64,000 bases of DNA from Actinomycetota bacterium. Lineage in GTDB: Bacteria > Actinomycetota > Acidimicrobiia > Acidimicrobiales > JAJPHE01. The position numbers and the translations under genes are program-made. This document shows, in pieces, positions 55,522 to 64,000 of the stretch; position 1 is the first letter of the stretch, and each line of letters starts with the position of its first letter. The stretch covers positions 23,249 to 87,248 of the forward strand of contig DAHUYE010000049.1 in NCBI GenBank assembly GCA_027315345.1, in the 5' to 3' direction. The notes beneath the pieces were generated by a model. It was not told the DNA's origin. It did no database searches and saw nothing but the letters and a program-made list of their open reading frames with translations.

Positions 55522-56621
55522 CGACGCCGAGGGTGGCGCTCGTTCACGAGCGCTTCACCGAGTTGGGCGGTTCCGAAAAAGTGGTGGAACAACTGCATTC
55601 CCTGTGGCCCGATGCTCCGGTATACGCGGCCGTGATCGCACCCGCGGGCATCCCGCCGGGACTGAGGTCGGCCGACCTGCGGCCCAGCGCCCTCCAGCGG
55701 ATCTATCGGGGCGGACCGAACTATGCACCTCTGCTGCCCCTGCTGCCTGGCGCCATGGGTCGCGTGCGGCTCGAGGACTTCGACTTGGTGGTGACCAGCC
55801 ACCATGCCTTCGCCAACCGGGTCAAGGTGGGATCCCACACCAAACTGATCTCCTATACCCATACCCCGGCCCGATGGATTTGGGACCCCGCCACCCGACG
55901 CGGTGAGGGGGGAGGACCCATAGGCCGCGGGGCACTGGCGGCCTTTGCTGCTACCCAACGCCGACCTGACCGAGCCGCGGCCCAGCGGCTGGACGCCATC
56001 TTGGTCAACTCTCGATTCGTGGCCTCCAGGGTAAAGGCGTGGTGGGGGCGGGACGCCCAGGTCATACCTCCGCCCATAGACACCGAGCGGTTCACACCCG
56101 ACAGCGAAGTGCGCAGGGAGGACTTCTTCCTGCTGGCTGGCCGACTGGTCCCTTATAAGCGCCCGGAACTGGCGATAGCCGCGGCTCGCGCCACGGGGCT
56201 GCGCCTGGTGGTAGCCGGGGAGGGCCGTTCCCGAGCCGCGCTCCAGGCCGAGGCGCCGCCCTGGGTGGAGTTCCTGGGGGCGGTCGATGACGACACATTG
56301 GTTCGGCTTTATCGCAGCTGCCGAGCCCTGGTCATGCCCGGCGTGGAGGACTTCGGCATGATCCCCGTCGAGGCGCAGGCCTGTGGCGCGGGGGTGATCG
56401 CCAGGGGCGCCGGAGGAGCCCTCGACTCGGTTGTCGATGGACTGACGGGAGTCCTTTATCCGGACGATCCTGACGAGGTGGGCGCCCTGGCCGCAGCCAT
56501 GGTCGCATTCGATCCCAGCCGTTACGACCCTCAGGAAATCCGCACCCACGCTGAGACCTATTCGGTCGCCTGCTTCCGTCGTCATTTTGAGCAGGCCGTG
56601 GTCGAGATTCTTTCAACCTGA
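55518..56621 (+). CDS. Glycosyltransferase family 4
   Basis: RVALVHERFTELGGSEKVVEQLHSLWPDAPVYAAV; DFFLLAGRLVPYKRPELAIAAA; PGVEDFGMIPVEAQACGAGVIA. Confidence 0.92.
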   Translation: MTTPRVALVHERFTELGGSEKVVEQLHSLWPDAPVYAAVIAPAGIPPGLRSADLRPSALQRIYRGGPNYAPLLPLLPGAMGRVRLEDFDLVVTSHHAFANRVKVGSHTKLISYTHTPARWIWDPATRRGEGGGPIGRGALAAFAATQRRPDRAAAQRLDAILVNSRFVASRVKAWWGRDAQVIPPPIDTERFTPDSEVRREDFFLLAGRLVPYKRPELAIAAARATGLRLVVAGEGRSRAALQAEAPPWVEFLGAVDDDTLVRLYRSCRALVMPGVEDFGMIPVEAQACGAGVIARGAGGALDSVVDGLTGVLYPDDPDEVGALAAAMVAFDPSRYDPQEIRTHAETYSVACFRRHFEQAVVEILST

Positions 56622-56759
56622 TTAGCAATTAGACCAAATCACGTGTCTCAGAAGGGCTACATACACCGCTCATGGCCCTCGCCCAGAGCGATGCGCCGCA
56701 CGGACCGAAACGCGGACGTTGATCAGGTCACGGCCTTGGCACGGGACGATAGTGCGAGT

Positions 56760-57295
56760 ATCGTCCCCACCACAAAGTATGTCGGGCCGACTTATCGAAG
56801 TCTTCGCCGGGTTGCCCGCCGCCGGGCCAGCCAAACGACTCATGTTGGTCGGAGGAGGCACGGAGGACGAGATTTCTGAGGTTGGGCGCGCCTTGGCGCA
56901 TTGGCAAGTGGAAGCAAGGGTAACTATGCCGGGGGTGGTGCCCGACGTCGAGCGGTACCTGTGGGCCAGCGACATCTTTGTCCTCCCCTCCGTCCGTGAA
57001 GGGCTGTCGAATAGTCTGGTAGCGGCCATGGCCTGCGGATTGGCCTGCGGATTGGCCTGCGTGGCCGGCGCGGAGGCCGGTGGGGATCAAGTGCTATATG
57101 GGGGGAGTTGGCGTGATACCCGCCAGTAGCAGTGTGACCGACCTGACCGAAGCACTTTGCGAGCTGAGCCTGGACAATGAACAGCGCCTGCGGCTGGGAG
57201 AACGCGCCTCGACGCGTACATCCGAGTTTACGATCGGGCGGGTGACGGAACTCTACGAGCGGCTCATCGAGACGGGCAGCCGACGGGACTCATGA
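56760..57295 (+). pseudogene. N-terminally truncated, frameshifted GT4 glycosyltransferase remnant
   Basis: RLIEVFAGLPAAGPAKRLMLVGGG...VERYLWASDIFVLPSVREGLSNSLVAAMACGLACGLACVAGAEAGGDQVLYGG, then +1 frame GVGVIPASSSVTDLTEALCEL; similar to C-terminus of 39374-41728. Confidence 0.8.
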
Positions 57296-58128
57296 GCGCC
57301 AACCTCTTGGCCAGGATGGCCGGCGCGGCCCGTTCTCTCCGGCTCACCGCGGGAGGCGAGTGCCGCGTCCCGGGAGCCGTGGTCTTCGCGTATCACGACA
57401 TCGGTAGCGATCCCGCCAATCGCACGGACTATTACGTGTCGGCAGACACCATGCGACGCCAATTGACCAGCGCTGCCGAATGGGGCATCCGCTTCATCGA
57501 TTTGGCCGAATTGTCGCGAATGGTCATCGCTGGAGAGTGCCTGGACGGTCTGGCGGCAGTCGTCTTCGACGACAGCCTGGTCGGAGTGCACCATGACGCA
57601 ATGCCTGTGTTGGTCGACCTGGGGATTCCAGCAACTGTCTTCACCGTGAGCGCGGCCTTGGGCCAGGCACCGCCCTGGTGGCCTGGAGCAGCCCGGGTCA
57701 TGACCCGAGGGGAGGTGCAGGAGGTAGTCGCGGCAGGAATACGAGTTGCGTCTCACACCCGGACACATGCGTCGCTACCGAACATAACGAGGGACGCCAT
57801 AACCAGCGAGGTAACCGGAGCCCGGTCCGAGCTGGAAGACCTGACCCAATCCAGGGTCGACCTCTTCGCATACCCTTTCGGGCACTATGACCCACGGGTT
57901 GTTGACGAGGTCAAGGAAGCTGGATATATCTGTGCGTACACTTTCCTCAATGGTCGCATCACGCCGGGATTGGACGAATTCCGATTGCCTCGGCTCAACA
58001 TGTGGAACCAGAGTCGGACCCGATTGGCGTACCACCTGAGCCGTTCGGCCGCTTCCTGGCCAGACCACCAACTCCCGCATGCGTACGGCGATCGAGGCGA
58101 GCCGAACCTCCAAAGGGACGGGCGATAG
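57292..58128 (+). CDS. Polysaccharide deacetylase family protein
   Basis: VVFAYHDIGSDPANRTDYYVSADTMRRQL; AAVVFDDSLVGVHHDAMPVLVDLGIPATVFTVS; GIRVASHTRTHASLPN; LFAYPFGHYD. Confidence 0.87.
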   Translation: MSANLLARMAGAARSLRLTAGGECRVPGAVVFAYHDIGSDPANRTDYYVSADTMRRQLTSAAEWGIRFIDLAELSRMVIAGECLDGLAAVVFDDSLVGVHHDAMPVLVDLGIPATVFTVSAALGQAPPWWPGAARVMTRGEVQEVVAAGIRVASHTRTHASLPNITRDAITSEVTGARSELEDLTQSRVDLFAYPFGHYDPRVVDEVKEAGYICAYTFLNGRITPGLDEFRLPRLNMWNQSRTRLAYHLSRSAASWPDHQLPHAYGDRGEPNLQRDGR

Positions 58129-58554
58129 CCTCTGGCCTCAGACACCGTATGGACCACTCAACCGTCCGCGCAGACCTGACCGTCCGTTGAAACGTATGAG
58201 TTGGGGGCCAGCCAGATAAAGATTAAACCAGAATCTCGATCGCTGCTGCCGCCGGCCATGGGACCCAACCCTTCACGCCAGCTGCGGCCCCAACAGCTAC
58301 CACCCCAACCAACAATGCCTTGGCCACGCCCACCAACGGAACTCCGTCCCAACCCCGCGGCCAGTGTCTCACGACCGAACGCCGGTCAACGCAAGACCCA
58401 GGAGCGAAGCCGGCATAGCGGAGGAAGATGGCCTGGACCACCGCCGATGGCTGGGCTTTGATGATGGCCGCCCTCCGCACCAGAGCGGCCGCCAGGGCTG
58501 GCCCTGGCCGCGTCGAGACGCGACGGCGCCGGAGCTGAGGCCGGGCTGCCGCCG

Positions 58555-60258
58555 CTACCGGGTGGCTCCGACGGAAGAGCGGCGGCGGCGGGCCAGGGTG
58601 AGCAGGAGTCCGGCCAGGATCAGGACCGAACCGAGACCGATGGAGAAGGCGACACTTCGGGGCGGGCGGGACCGGGGCCCGGAGCTGGCCGCCGTCACCG
58701 ACCGGCTACCTCGGCCGGCCCGGCGGGACGCCCGCTGGCGCGCCGACTTGGCCCTCACCACGGATCCAGCTCGGGCGGAAGGCAGCGTTCCCGGGGCGGC
58801 GGTGGTGTCGGCGGCCGGGGCGTAGGCCAGAGCCGGAGCCTGGCCCACCAGCCAGTAGCCCCCCGACGGGGCGGCCACCAGGGCGGCGTAGGACGCCTTG
58901 ACCTGGTCCGGGCCGACCGCATCGGGGCCGGCCCCGTGGAAGACCGCATCCCCGAAGCTGAAGACACCGCCGTCGGAGCCCGTCAACCAGTACCCGTGAC
59001 CGCTGGGGCTCGGGGTTATCCCCGCCATGGGGGCGGCCAGGGGGGAGGCGGCGGCTGAGCCGGAGAAGGTGGCTTCGCCGTAGCTGAAGACACCCCCGTC
59101 GGAGGCCACCAGCCAGTAGCCCAGCCCGTTGGGGGTGGGGGCCATCCCGACCACCGGGGCGGCCAGGGATTGGGCCCCGGCCGAGCCGTAGAAGCCGGCG
59201 TCACCGAAGCTGAAGACCCCCCCATCGGCGCCGACCAGCCAGTAGCCCCGGCCGTCGGGGGTGGCGGCCATGCCGACCACGGGGGCGGAGAGGTGCTCGG
59301 AGGCGGCCGAGCCGTAGAAGCCGGCGTCCCCGAAGCTGAAGACCCCCCCATCGGCGCCGACCAGCCAGTAGCCCCGGCCGTCGGGGGTGGCGGCCATGCC
59401 GACCACGGGGGCGGAGAGGTGCTCGGAGGCGGCCGAGCCGTAGAAGCCGGCGTCGCCCAGGCTGTACACCCCGCCGGCGGCGTCGACGGCCCACAGACCG
59501 GCGCCGTCCCCGTCAGGGGCCGCCCCGATGACCGAACCGTTCGGAGGCAGCCAGCCCCCGCCACCCAGGGTGGGTGCGCCGCCCAGTGAGGCGGAGTAGG
59601 TGCGCTCGGGGCCGTCGAACCAGGCGTCGAGCTGCTGGCGGATGAAGGTGGCCAGCAGGGCCGAACCCTCCGGCTTGAGGTGGACCTGGTCCGGATATTC
59701 GTAACCGGGGTGGGCGGCCAGGACGGCGGCCCAGTCGGCCACGGTGAGGCTGGGCCAGCGCCGGGAGGCGGCCCAGAGGGCCTGGTTCATGGCCGCCACC
59801 CCCGGCTTCCAGACCGGCATGGTCAGCCAGATGACGTGCAAGCCGCTGAGCGTCTGCATGACCTGGTCGATGACCCGCCCGAAGGACCCCCCGTCACAGC
59901 AGTCGTTGGCGCCCAACTCGATCACGGCCACCGAGCCCATGGTGGAGCGGACCTGGCGGAAAAGGGGGATGGCGGCGTAGGTGTGCAGGCCGGTGAAGCC
60001 CGTGACGGTGCCGGCCCAGCCGTCGGCCCGGAGGGTGCTGGTCACATCGGCCAGGGCCCCCACCATCACCGAGTCGCCCTGCACGTAGGCCCGCCGTTGG
60101 GGAGCCGGGGGGGCGGTGAAGGCGGAGGCGGCCGCGGCCGCCCCGGCCGGCGCGCCGGTAAGGACGGCCGGCCCTACGAGGGCTGGAACCGCCAGGGCCA
60201 GGACGACCACGATCCCCAGGGACCGGCGCCCCTTCCGCCGAAGGAGTTTGTGGCTCAA
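58555..60258 (-). CDS. Secreted SGNH/GDSL-type hydrolase with C-terminal FSFGDAGFYGSA repeat domain and terminal TM
   Basis: RRAYVQGDSVMVGALADV, VAVIELGANDCCDGG, YPDQVHLKPEGSALLATFI; 42-aa repeats; C-terminal TM and RRRRSS. Confidence 0.83.
   Translation of the reverse strand: MSHKLLRRKGRRSLGIVVVLALAVPALVGPAVLTGAPAGAAAAASAFTAPPAPQRRAYVQGDSVMVGALADVTSTLRADGWAGTVTGFTGLHTYAAIPLFRQVRSTMGSVAVIELGANDCCDGGSFGRVIDQVMQTLSGLHVIWLTMPVWKPGVAAMNQALWAASRRWPSLTVADWAAVLAAHPGYEYPDQVHLKPEGSALLATFIRQQLDAWFDGPERTYSASLGGAPTLGGGGWLPPNGSVIGAAPDGDGAGLWAVDAAGGVYSLGDAGFYGSAASEHLSAPVVGMAATPDGRGYWLVGADGGVFSFGDAGFYGSAASEHLSAPVVGMAATPDGRGYWLVGADGGVFSFGDAGFYGSAGAQSLAAPVVGMAPTPNGLGYWLVASDGGVFSYGEATFSGSAAASPLAAPMAGITPSPSGHGYWLTGSDGGVFSFGDAVFHGAGPDAVGPDQVKASYAALVAAPSGGYWLVGQAPALAYAPAADTTAAPGTLPSARAGSVVRAKSARQRASRRAGRGSRSVTAASSGPRSRPPRSVAFSIGLGSVLILAGLLLTLARRRRSSVGATR
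59181..59432 (-). repeat. Two near-identical 126-bp tandem repeats within the SGNH hydrolase gene
   Basis: CCGAGCCGTAGAAGCCGGCGTC recurs at 59181, 59307 and 59433 (period 126 bp = 42 aa). Confidence 0.9.
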
Positions 60259-60278
60259 AAGGGCAGGCGATCAGACGT

Positions 60279-60794
60279 TCAGGCGAAGACCACCCGGGTG
60301 ATCCAGTCCGCCACCAGGGCCGGCTTGTCCTCACCCTCGATCTCGACGGTCAGGGTGCGGGTGATCTGCAGGTTGTTGGGGTCCTTGAGGTCGACCGACT
60401 TGGTGACTCCGGTGGCCCGGATCCTGGACCCGACCTTGACCGGGTTGATGAAGCGGACCTTGTCGAAGCCGTAGTTGACGCCCATGACCATGCCGGTCAT
60501 GGCCCCCATGCCGCCGCCCCCTCCGCCGCCATCGCTTCCCCCGCCCGATTGGCGGATGGAGCCAGAGAGGTGGGTGAGCATGGAAAGGGTCAGAAAGCCG
60601 TGGGCGATGGGCACCTTCCAGGGCGACATCTGCGCCGCCTTCTCCGGGTCGACGTGGATGAACTGGTGGTCATGGGTGATGTCGGCGAAGGCGTTGATGG
60701 TCTCCTGGGTGACCTCGAACCACTCCCCGGTCCCCTCGGACTGGCCCTCCCGGGCCTTCATCGACTCGTAGGCGTTTTCGGCGTTGCTCGGCAT
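60279..60794 (-). CDS. MaoC family dehydratase
   Basis: FEVTQETINAFADITHDHQFIHVDPEKAAQMSPWKVPIAHGFLTLSMLTHLSG. Confidence 0.92.
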   Translation of the reverse strand: MPSNAENAYESMKAREGQSEGTGEWFEVTQETINAFADITHDHQFIHVDPEKAAQMSPWKVPIAHGFLTLSMLTHLSGSIRQSGGGSDGGGGGGGMGAMTGMVMGVNYGFDKVRFINPVKVGSRIRATGVTKSVDLKDPNNLQITRTLTVEIEGEDKPALVADWITRVVFA

Positions 60795-60825
60795 GGCCCC
60801 CGACCTTAGAGGCATCCTTGTGGGG

Positions 60826-61515
60826 ATGACCGTTCTCGACCGACCAGCGCCCGGTCCCGGCGGGGGCCCGGCCCTCGATCCGGCTGCGGTCTTCGAGCGG
60901 CTGTGGCTGGACGGAACCTCCTGGGTGGACATCGCCCGGGGCTGGCTCAACGGTGCTGACCAGGTCTTTGATGCCTTGAGGGAAGGCGTGGCCTGGCAGA
61001 CCAGCCGCCTGTTCCGCTACGACCACTGGGTCGAAGAACGCCGGATGGGCTCCCTCTGGCGCCCCGGCCTCCCCCTCCCCCACCCCGCCCTGGCCGAGGC
61101 CACCCGGGCCCTGCGCCGGCGTTACAACGCCCCGTTCGACACTTTCGGCCTCATCCTCTACCGGGACGGGCAGGACGGGCAGGCCTTCCACCGCGACACC
61201 GACATGCGCTGGCTGGACGACACCGTGGTGGCCATCCTCACCACCGGGGCCCGCCGGCCCTGGCTGCTCCGGCCCCGGGGATCCAAATATGAGGACTGGG
61301 CCGGCAAAGGGACCCGTCACGACCTCGCCCCCGGCCCCGGTGATCTCATCGTCATGGGCGGTCGGTGTCAGGCCGACTGGGAGCACTCGGTCGCCTATCA
61401 GCCGGGCCGGGCCCTGGCTCCCCGGATCTCGATCCAGTGGCGCCACGCCCGCCGGACGGGCAAGCCCTTCATCGGGGCCTCCTACCGGGCTCCCCGGGTC
61501 TACGGCCGGGGCTGA
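60826..61515 (+). CDS. AlkB-like 2-oxoglutarate/Fe(II)-dependent dioxygenase
   Basis: NAPFDTFGLILYRDGQDGQAFHRDTDMRWLDDTVVAILTTGARRPWLLRPRG; DLIVMGGRCQADWEHSV; APRISIQWRHARR. Confidence 0.85.
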   Translation: MTVLDRPAPGPGGGPALDPAAVFERLWLDGTSWVDIARGWLNGADQVFDALREGVAWQTSRLFRYDHWVEERRMGSLWRPGLPLPHPALAEATRALRRRYNAPFDTFGLILYRDGQDGQAFHRDTDMRWLDDTVVAILTTGARRPWLLRPRGSKYEDWAGKGTRHDLAPGPGDLIVMGGRCQADWEHSVAYQPGRALAPRISIQWRHARRTGKPFIGASYRAPRVYGRG

Positions 61516-61622
61516 GCCGGCTGGGCCGGCTGGGCCGGCTGGGACGCCGGAAGGGCGCGCCGTTATGATCGCCGGCGCCGCCGGTGGGGGTCGAGCGAAG
61601 ACGCCGGGCGAGGAGTTCAGAG

Positions 61623-62018
61623 ATGGCCGAACAGGTTCCGCTGGTCGAATACCTGGTGCTGGGCGATGACCCGCACCTGACGGCCCAGGAGTGCACCGGC
61701 TGCGGCGCCCGCTTCTTCGACCGCCGCAACGCCTGCGCCAGCTGTGAGGGCGACCAGTTCAAGAAGGTGCGGATCGCCAACGAGGGTGTCCTGCGGGCCT
61801 TCACGATCGTCTCGATGGCCGCCCCGGGGGTACCGGTGCCCTTCGTGGCCGGGGTCATCGACTGCGACGGCACCAGCGTGCGGGGCAACGTGGTCAACGT
61901 GGAGCCCAGCCCGGACAATGTTTCCACGGGCATGAAGGTGAGACTGACAACTTTTCCGATCGGGACCGACGACGACGGCGTCGAGGGCATCGGGTTCGGA
62001 TTCGAGCCGGTCGGCTGA
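61623..62018 (+). CDS. Zn-ribbon OB-fold (DUF35) acyl-CoA-associated protein
   Basis: LTAQECTGCGARFFDRRNACASCEGDQFKKVRIANEGVLRAFTIV. Confidence 0.9.
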   Translation: MAEQVPLVEYLVLGDDPHLTAQECTGCGARFFDRRNACASCEGDQFKKVRIANEGVLRAFTIVSMAAPGVPVPFVAGVIDCDGTSVRGNVVNVEPSPDNVSTGMKVRLTTFPIGTDDDGVEGIGFGFEPVG

Positions 62019-62047
62019 CCGGGATATAGAAGACAGGGAGAGAGCCA

Positions 62048-63253
62048 ATGGCTGAAGACGTCTGGATCCTCGGGATCACCATGACCAAGTTCGGCAAGCA
62101 CCCGGACAAGGACATGGTCGATCTGGCCGCCGAAGCGGCCCGGGGGGCCCTCTCCGACGCCGGGGTGACCATGAAGGACATGGGCATCCTGGCCGCCGGG
62201 AACCTGATGAACGCCTCGGCCGGGATCGGCCAGCAGCTCCAGAAGCAGATCGGCCAGACCGGCATCCCCGTCTACAACGTGGCCAACGCCTGTGCCACCG
62301 GGGCCACCGCCCTGCGCACCGCCGTCATGGCCATCAAGGCCGGGGAGTGCGATTACGGCCTGGCCGTGGGGGTGGAGAAGCTGTCCGGGGCCGGCCTGCT
62401 CGGCGCCGGCGGGGGCTCCCGCTCCTCGGGCACCCACTACGAGCCCTCCGGGCGCTACGGGGCGGTGGCCACCACCGACGGGCGGATCGGGACCACCACC
62501 ATGCCCGGCACCTTCGCCCAGATCGGCATGGAGTACGGCCACAAGTACGGGGGCACCAGCTTCGAGCTGTTCGCCAAGATCAGCGAGAAGAACCACGCCC
62601 ACTCCACGCTCAACCCGCTGGCCGCCTACACCAAGAAGATGTCCCTGGAGCAGATCATGGGCGACGTGATGATCGCCTACCCGAACACCCGTCCCATGTG
62701 CTCGGCCAACTGTGACGGCGCCGCCGCCGCCGTGGTCGTGAGCGACTCCAAGCTCAAGACCCTGTCGCTGGAGCAGCGCAAGCGGGCGGTCAAGATCGCC
62801 GCCTCGGTGCTGACCACCGACCCCTGGCAGGAGGCCTGCCAGATCCTTCCGGACGTCAACACCCTGACCCGCAACGCCGCCCGCCAGGCCTACGAGCAGG
62901 CCGGCGTCGGCCCCGAGGACCTGGACCTGGTCGAGCTGCACGACTGCTTCGCCACCGCCGAGCTGGTCCACTACGACAACCTCATGCTCTGCGAGGAGGG
63001 CGGCGCCGTCGACTTCTTCAACAGCGGCGCCCCCTGGCGGGACGGTAAGACACCGGTCAACGTGTCCGGGGGCCTGGAGTCCAAGGGCCATCCCATAGCC
63101 GCCACCGGCATCGCCAACATCTGGGAGGTCTGCCACCACCTGCGGGGTGAGGCCGGGGACCGCCAGATCCAGGGCGCCAAGGTCGGCCTGGCCCACGTCA
63201 TCGGCCTGGGCAGCGCCTGCGGCGTCCACATCCTGGAGAAATCCGCCGCCTGA
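62048..63253 (+). CDS. Thiolase family protein (SCP-x/lipid-transfer type acetyl-CoA acetyltransferase)
   Basis: VYNVANACATGATALRTAVMAIKAGECDYGLAVGVEKLSG; VELHDCFATAELV; NVSGGLESKGHPIAATGIANIWEVCHHLRGEAG. Confidence 0.92.
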   Translation: MAEDVWILGITMTKFGKHPDKDMVDLAAEAARGALSDAGVTMKDMGILAAGNLMNASAGIGQQLQKQIGQTGIPVYNVANACATGATALRTAVMAIKAGECDYGLAVGVEKLSGAGLLGAGGGSRSSGTHYEPSGRYGAVATTDGRIGTTTMPGTFAQIGMEYGHKYGGTSFELFAKISEKNHAHSTLNPLAAYTKKMSLEQIMGDVMIAYPNTRPMCSANCDGAAAAVVVSDSKLKTLSLEQRKRAVKIAASVLTTDPWQEACQILPDVNTLTRNAARQAYEQAGVGPEDLDLVELHDCFATAELVHYDNLMLCEEGGAVDFFNSGAPWRDGKTPVNVSGGLESKGHPIAATGIANIWEVCHHLRGEAGDRQIQGAKVGLAHVIGLGSACGVHILEKSAA

Positions 63254-63310
63254 GCCCTAGTCCAACCTCCGGCCGGACGGTGCTGAGCCCATAGTCCGAC
63301 CTCCGGCCGG
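63251..63310. repeat. Two direct ~26-bp repeats TGAGCCC(A)TAGTCCRACCTCCGGCCGG at the thiolase 3' end
   Basis: 63251-63276 and 63284-63310, 33-bp period. Confidence 0.8.
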
Positions 63311-63476
63311 GGCCGTTGGGCTCGGCGGGCCATTTCCTCGTAGCCCTCTGTGACCATGCCCTCTGGCACAACGCGCCATTTGTGCCCGATTCGGTCAAGG
63401 CCGGGCTCCACGCCCCCGAGGACAGATCTGCGGAGCTTCACGGGCTTCGCGGGTGGACTCCCGGGAGGAACAAGCG

Positions 63477-64000
63477 GTGCGCTGGTTCGGCAAGGCGATG
63501 GCGGGAGCGGTCATCGGATTCGGAAGTCTGGTGGTGTTGGCGGCTCCCTCTCTGGCCGCCGGCATCCTGCCTCCCTCCAACCCCTCCGCCAACATCCCAG
63601 CCCCGGCTTCCTTCAACTCGACCGGGCCCTGCACCGAGGTGGCCGGCGGTTACTCCTGCCCCCAGGCCCCCTGCTTCCAGGGCGTCATCCCCAACCTCCA
63701 GCAGGCCTTCACCACCCTGCAGGAGAACAGCGCCTGCGTCACTGCGGCCCTGTCCGCCATCGATTCAGCCCGGGCGGCTGAAGGGGTCGAGCCCATGGTG
63801 CTCCCCTCCAACTGGTCGAGCCTGAGCGTCCCCGAGCAGGTTTTCGTGGCCACCAACCTCGAGCGGATCGATCGGGGCGTGCCCGCTCTGGTCGGCCTGG
63901 TGGGCGTCGTGAGCTCCGATGCCCAGGCCGGCGCCGTCGCCGGTGAGGACCCCGCCCTGGCCCAGTCCTACGGTTCCATCGCCTCTTCCGCCAGCGGCGC
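63477..64000 (+). CDS. Secreted protein, possible CAP-like domain; runs off the right edge
   Basis: GTG start after GGGAGGAA; signal peptide MRWFGKAMAGAVIGFGSLVVLAAPSLAAG; LSVPEQVFVATNLERIDRGVPALVGLVGVVSSDAQAGAVAGEDPALA. Confidence 0.7.
   Translation, partial: MRWFGKAMAGAVIGFGSLVVLAAPSLAAGILPPSNPSANIPAPASFNSTGPCTEVAGGYSCPQAPCFQGVIPNLQQAFTTLQENSACVTAALSAIDSARAAEGVEPMVLPSNWSSLSVPEQVFVATNLERIDRGVPALVGLVGVVSSDAQAGAVAGEDPALAQSYGSIASSASG

Noticed and set aside
1-64000. CRISPR arrays, tRNA/rRNA genes, transposases, phage genes
   Set aside because: No regularly spaced repeats with spacers, no recognisable cloverleaf or rRNA sequence, and no transposase/integrase motifs were seen.

Overview
High-GC, densely coded bacterial DNA. 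Gene content and style (DUF2510-type N-termini, CAP-domain and CWB2 surface proteins, DUF35/thiolase pair, LivF/G/H/M cluster) suggest an actinobacterium, possibly Acidimicrobiia-like (inference). No rRNA, tRNA, CRISPR array, transposase or phage module was seen. Blocks: (1) 1-8.6 kb, branched-chain amino-acid/amide (Liv) ABC transporter cluster on the minus strand with a fused LivH-LivM permease and two embedded unknown genes; (2) 8.7-21 kb, acyl-CoA dehydrogenase, tandem-domain CaiB/BaiF CoA-transferase, ApbE, MarR/MFS divergent pair, ABC exporter, RDD and CPBP membrane proteins, small hydrolase; (3) 21-33 kb, secreted/surface proteins (two CAP-domain proteins, phosphoesterase-CWB2 protein with an in-frame stop, intact phosphoesterase paralog), a sigma-70 factor, DUF2236, PIG-L, DoxX, coiled-coil protein; (4) 33-60 kb, a large exopolysaccharide/cell-surface glycan locus (DUF4012, sugar transferase, GT4 enzymes, flippase, O-antigen-ligase-like protein, Wzz/BY-kinase, polysaccharide deacetylase, glycoside hydrolases, SGNH hydrolase, two BioF2/FemAB-like acyltransferases) with a very unusual divergent pair at 44.3-49.4 kb: a PRTase-unknown-HAD fusion and a methyltransferase-like-APH kinase fusion; (5) 60-64 kb, MaoC, AlkB-like 2OG dioxygenase, DUF35 and thiolase genes. 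The main non-coding finding is a strong cyclic-di-GMP-I (GEMM) riboswitch match in the leader of the CAP-domain gene at ~23.0-23.1 kb. Other notable items are a nonsense-interrupted phosphoesterase/CWB2 gene, a glycosyltransferase remnant with a poly-G frameshift, and an intergenic repeat element found in two divergent promoter regions. All family assignments are by eye from the sequence; no database search was run.
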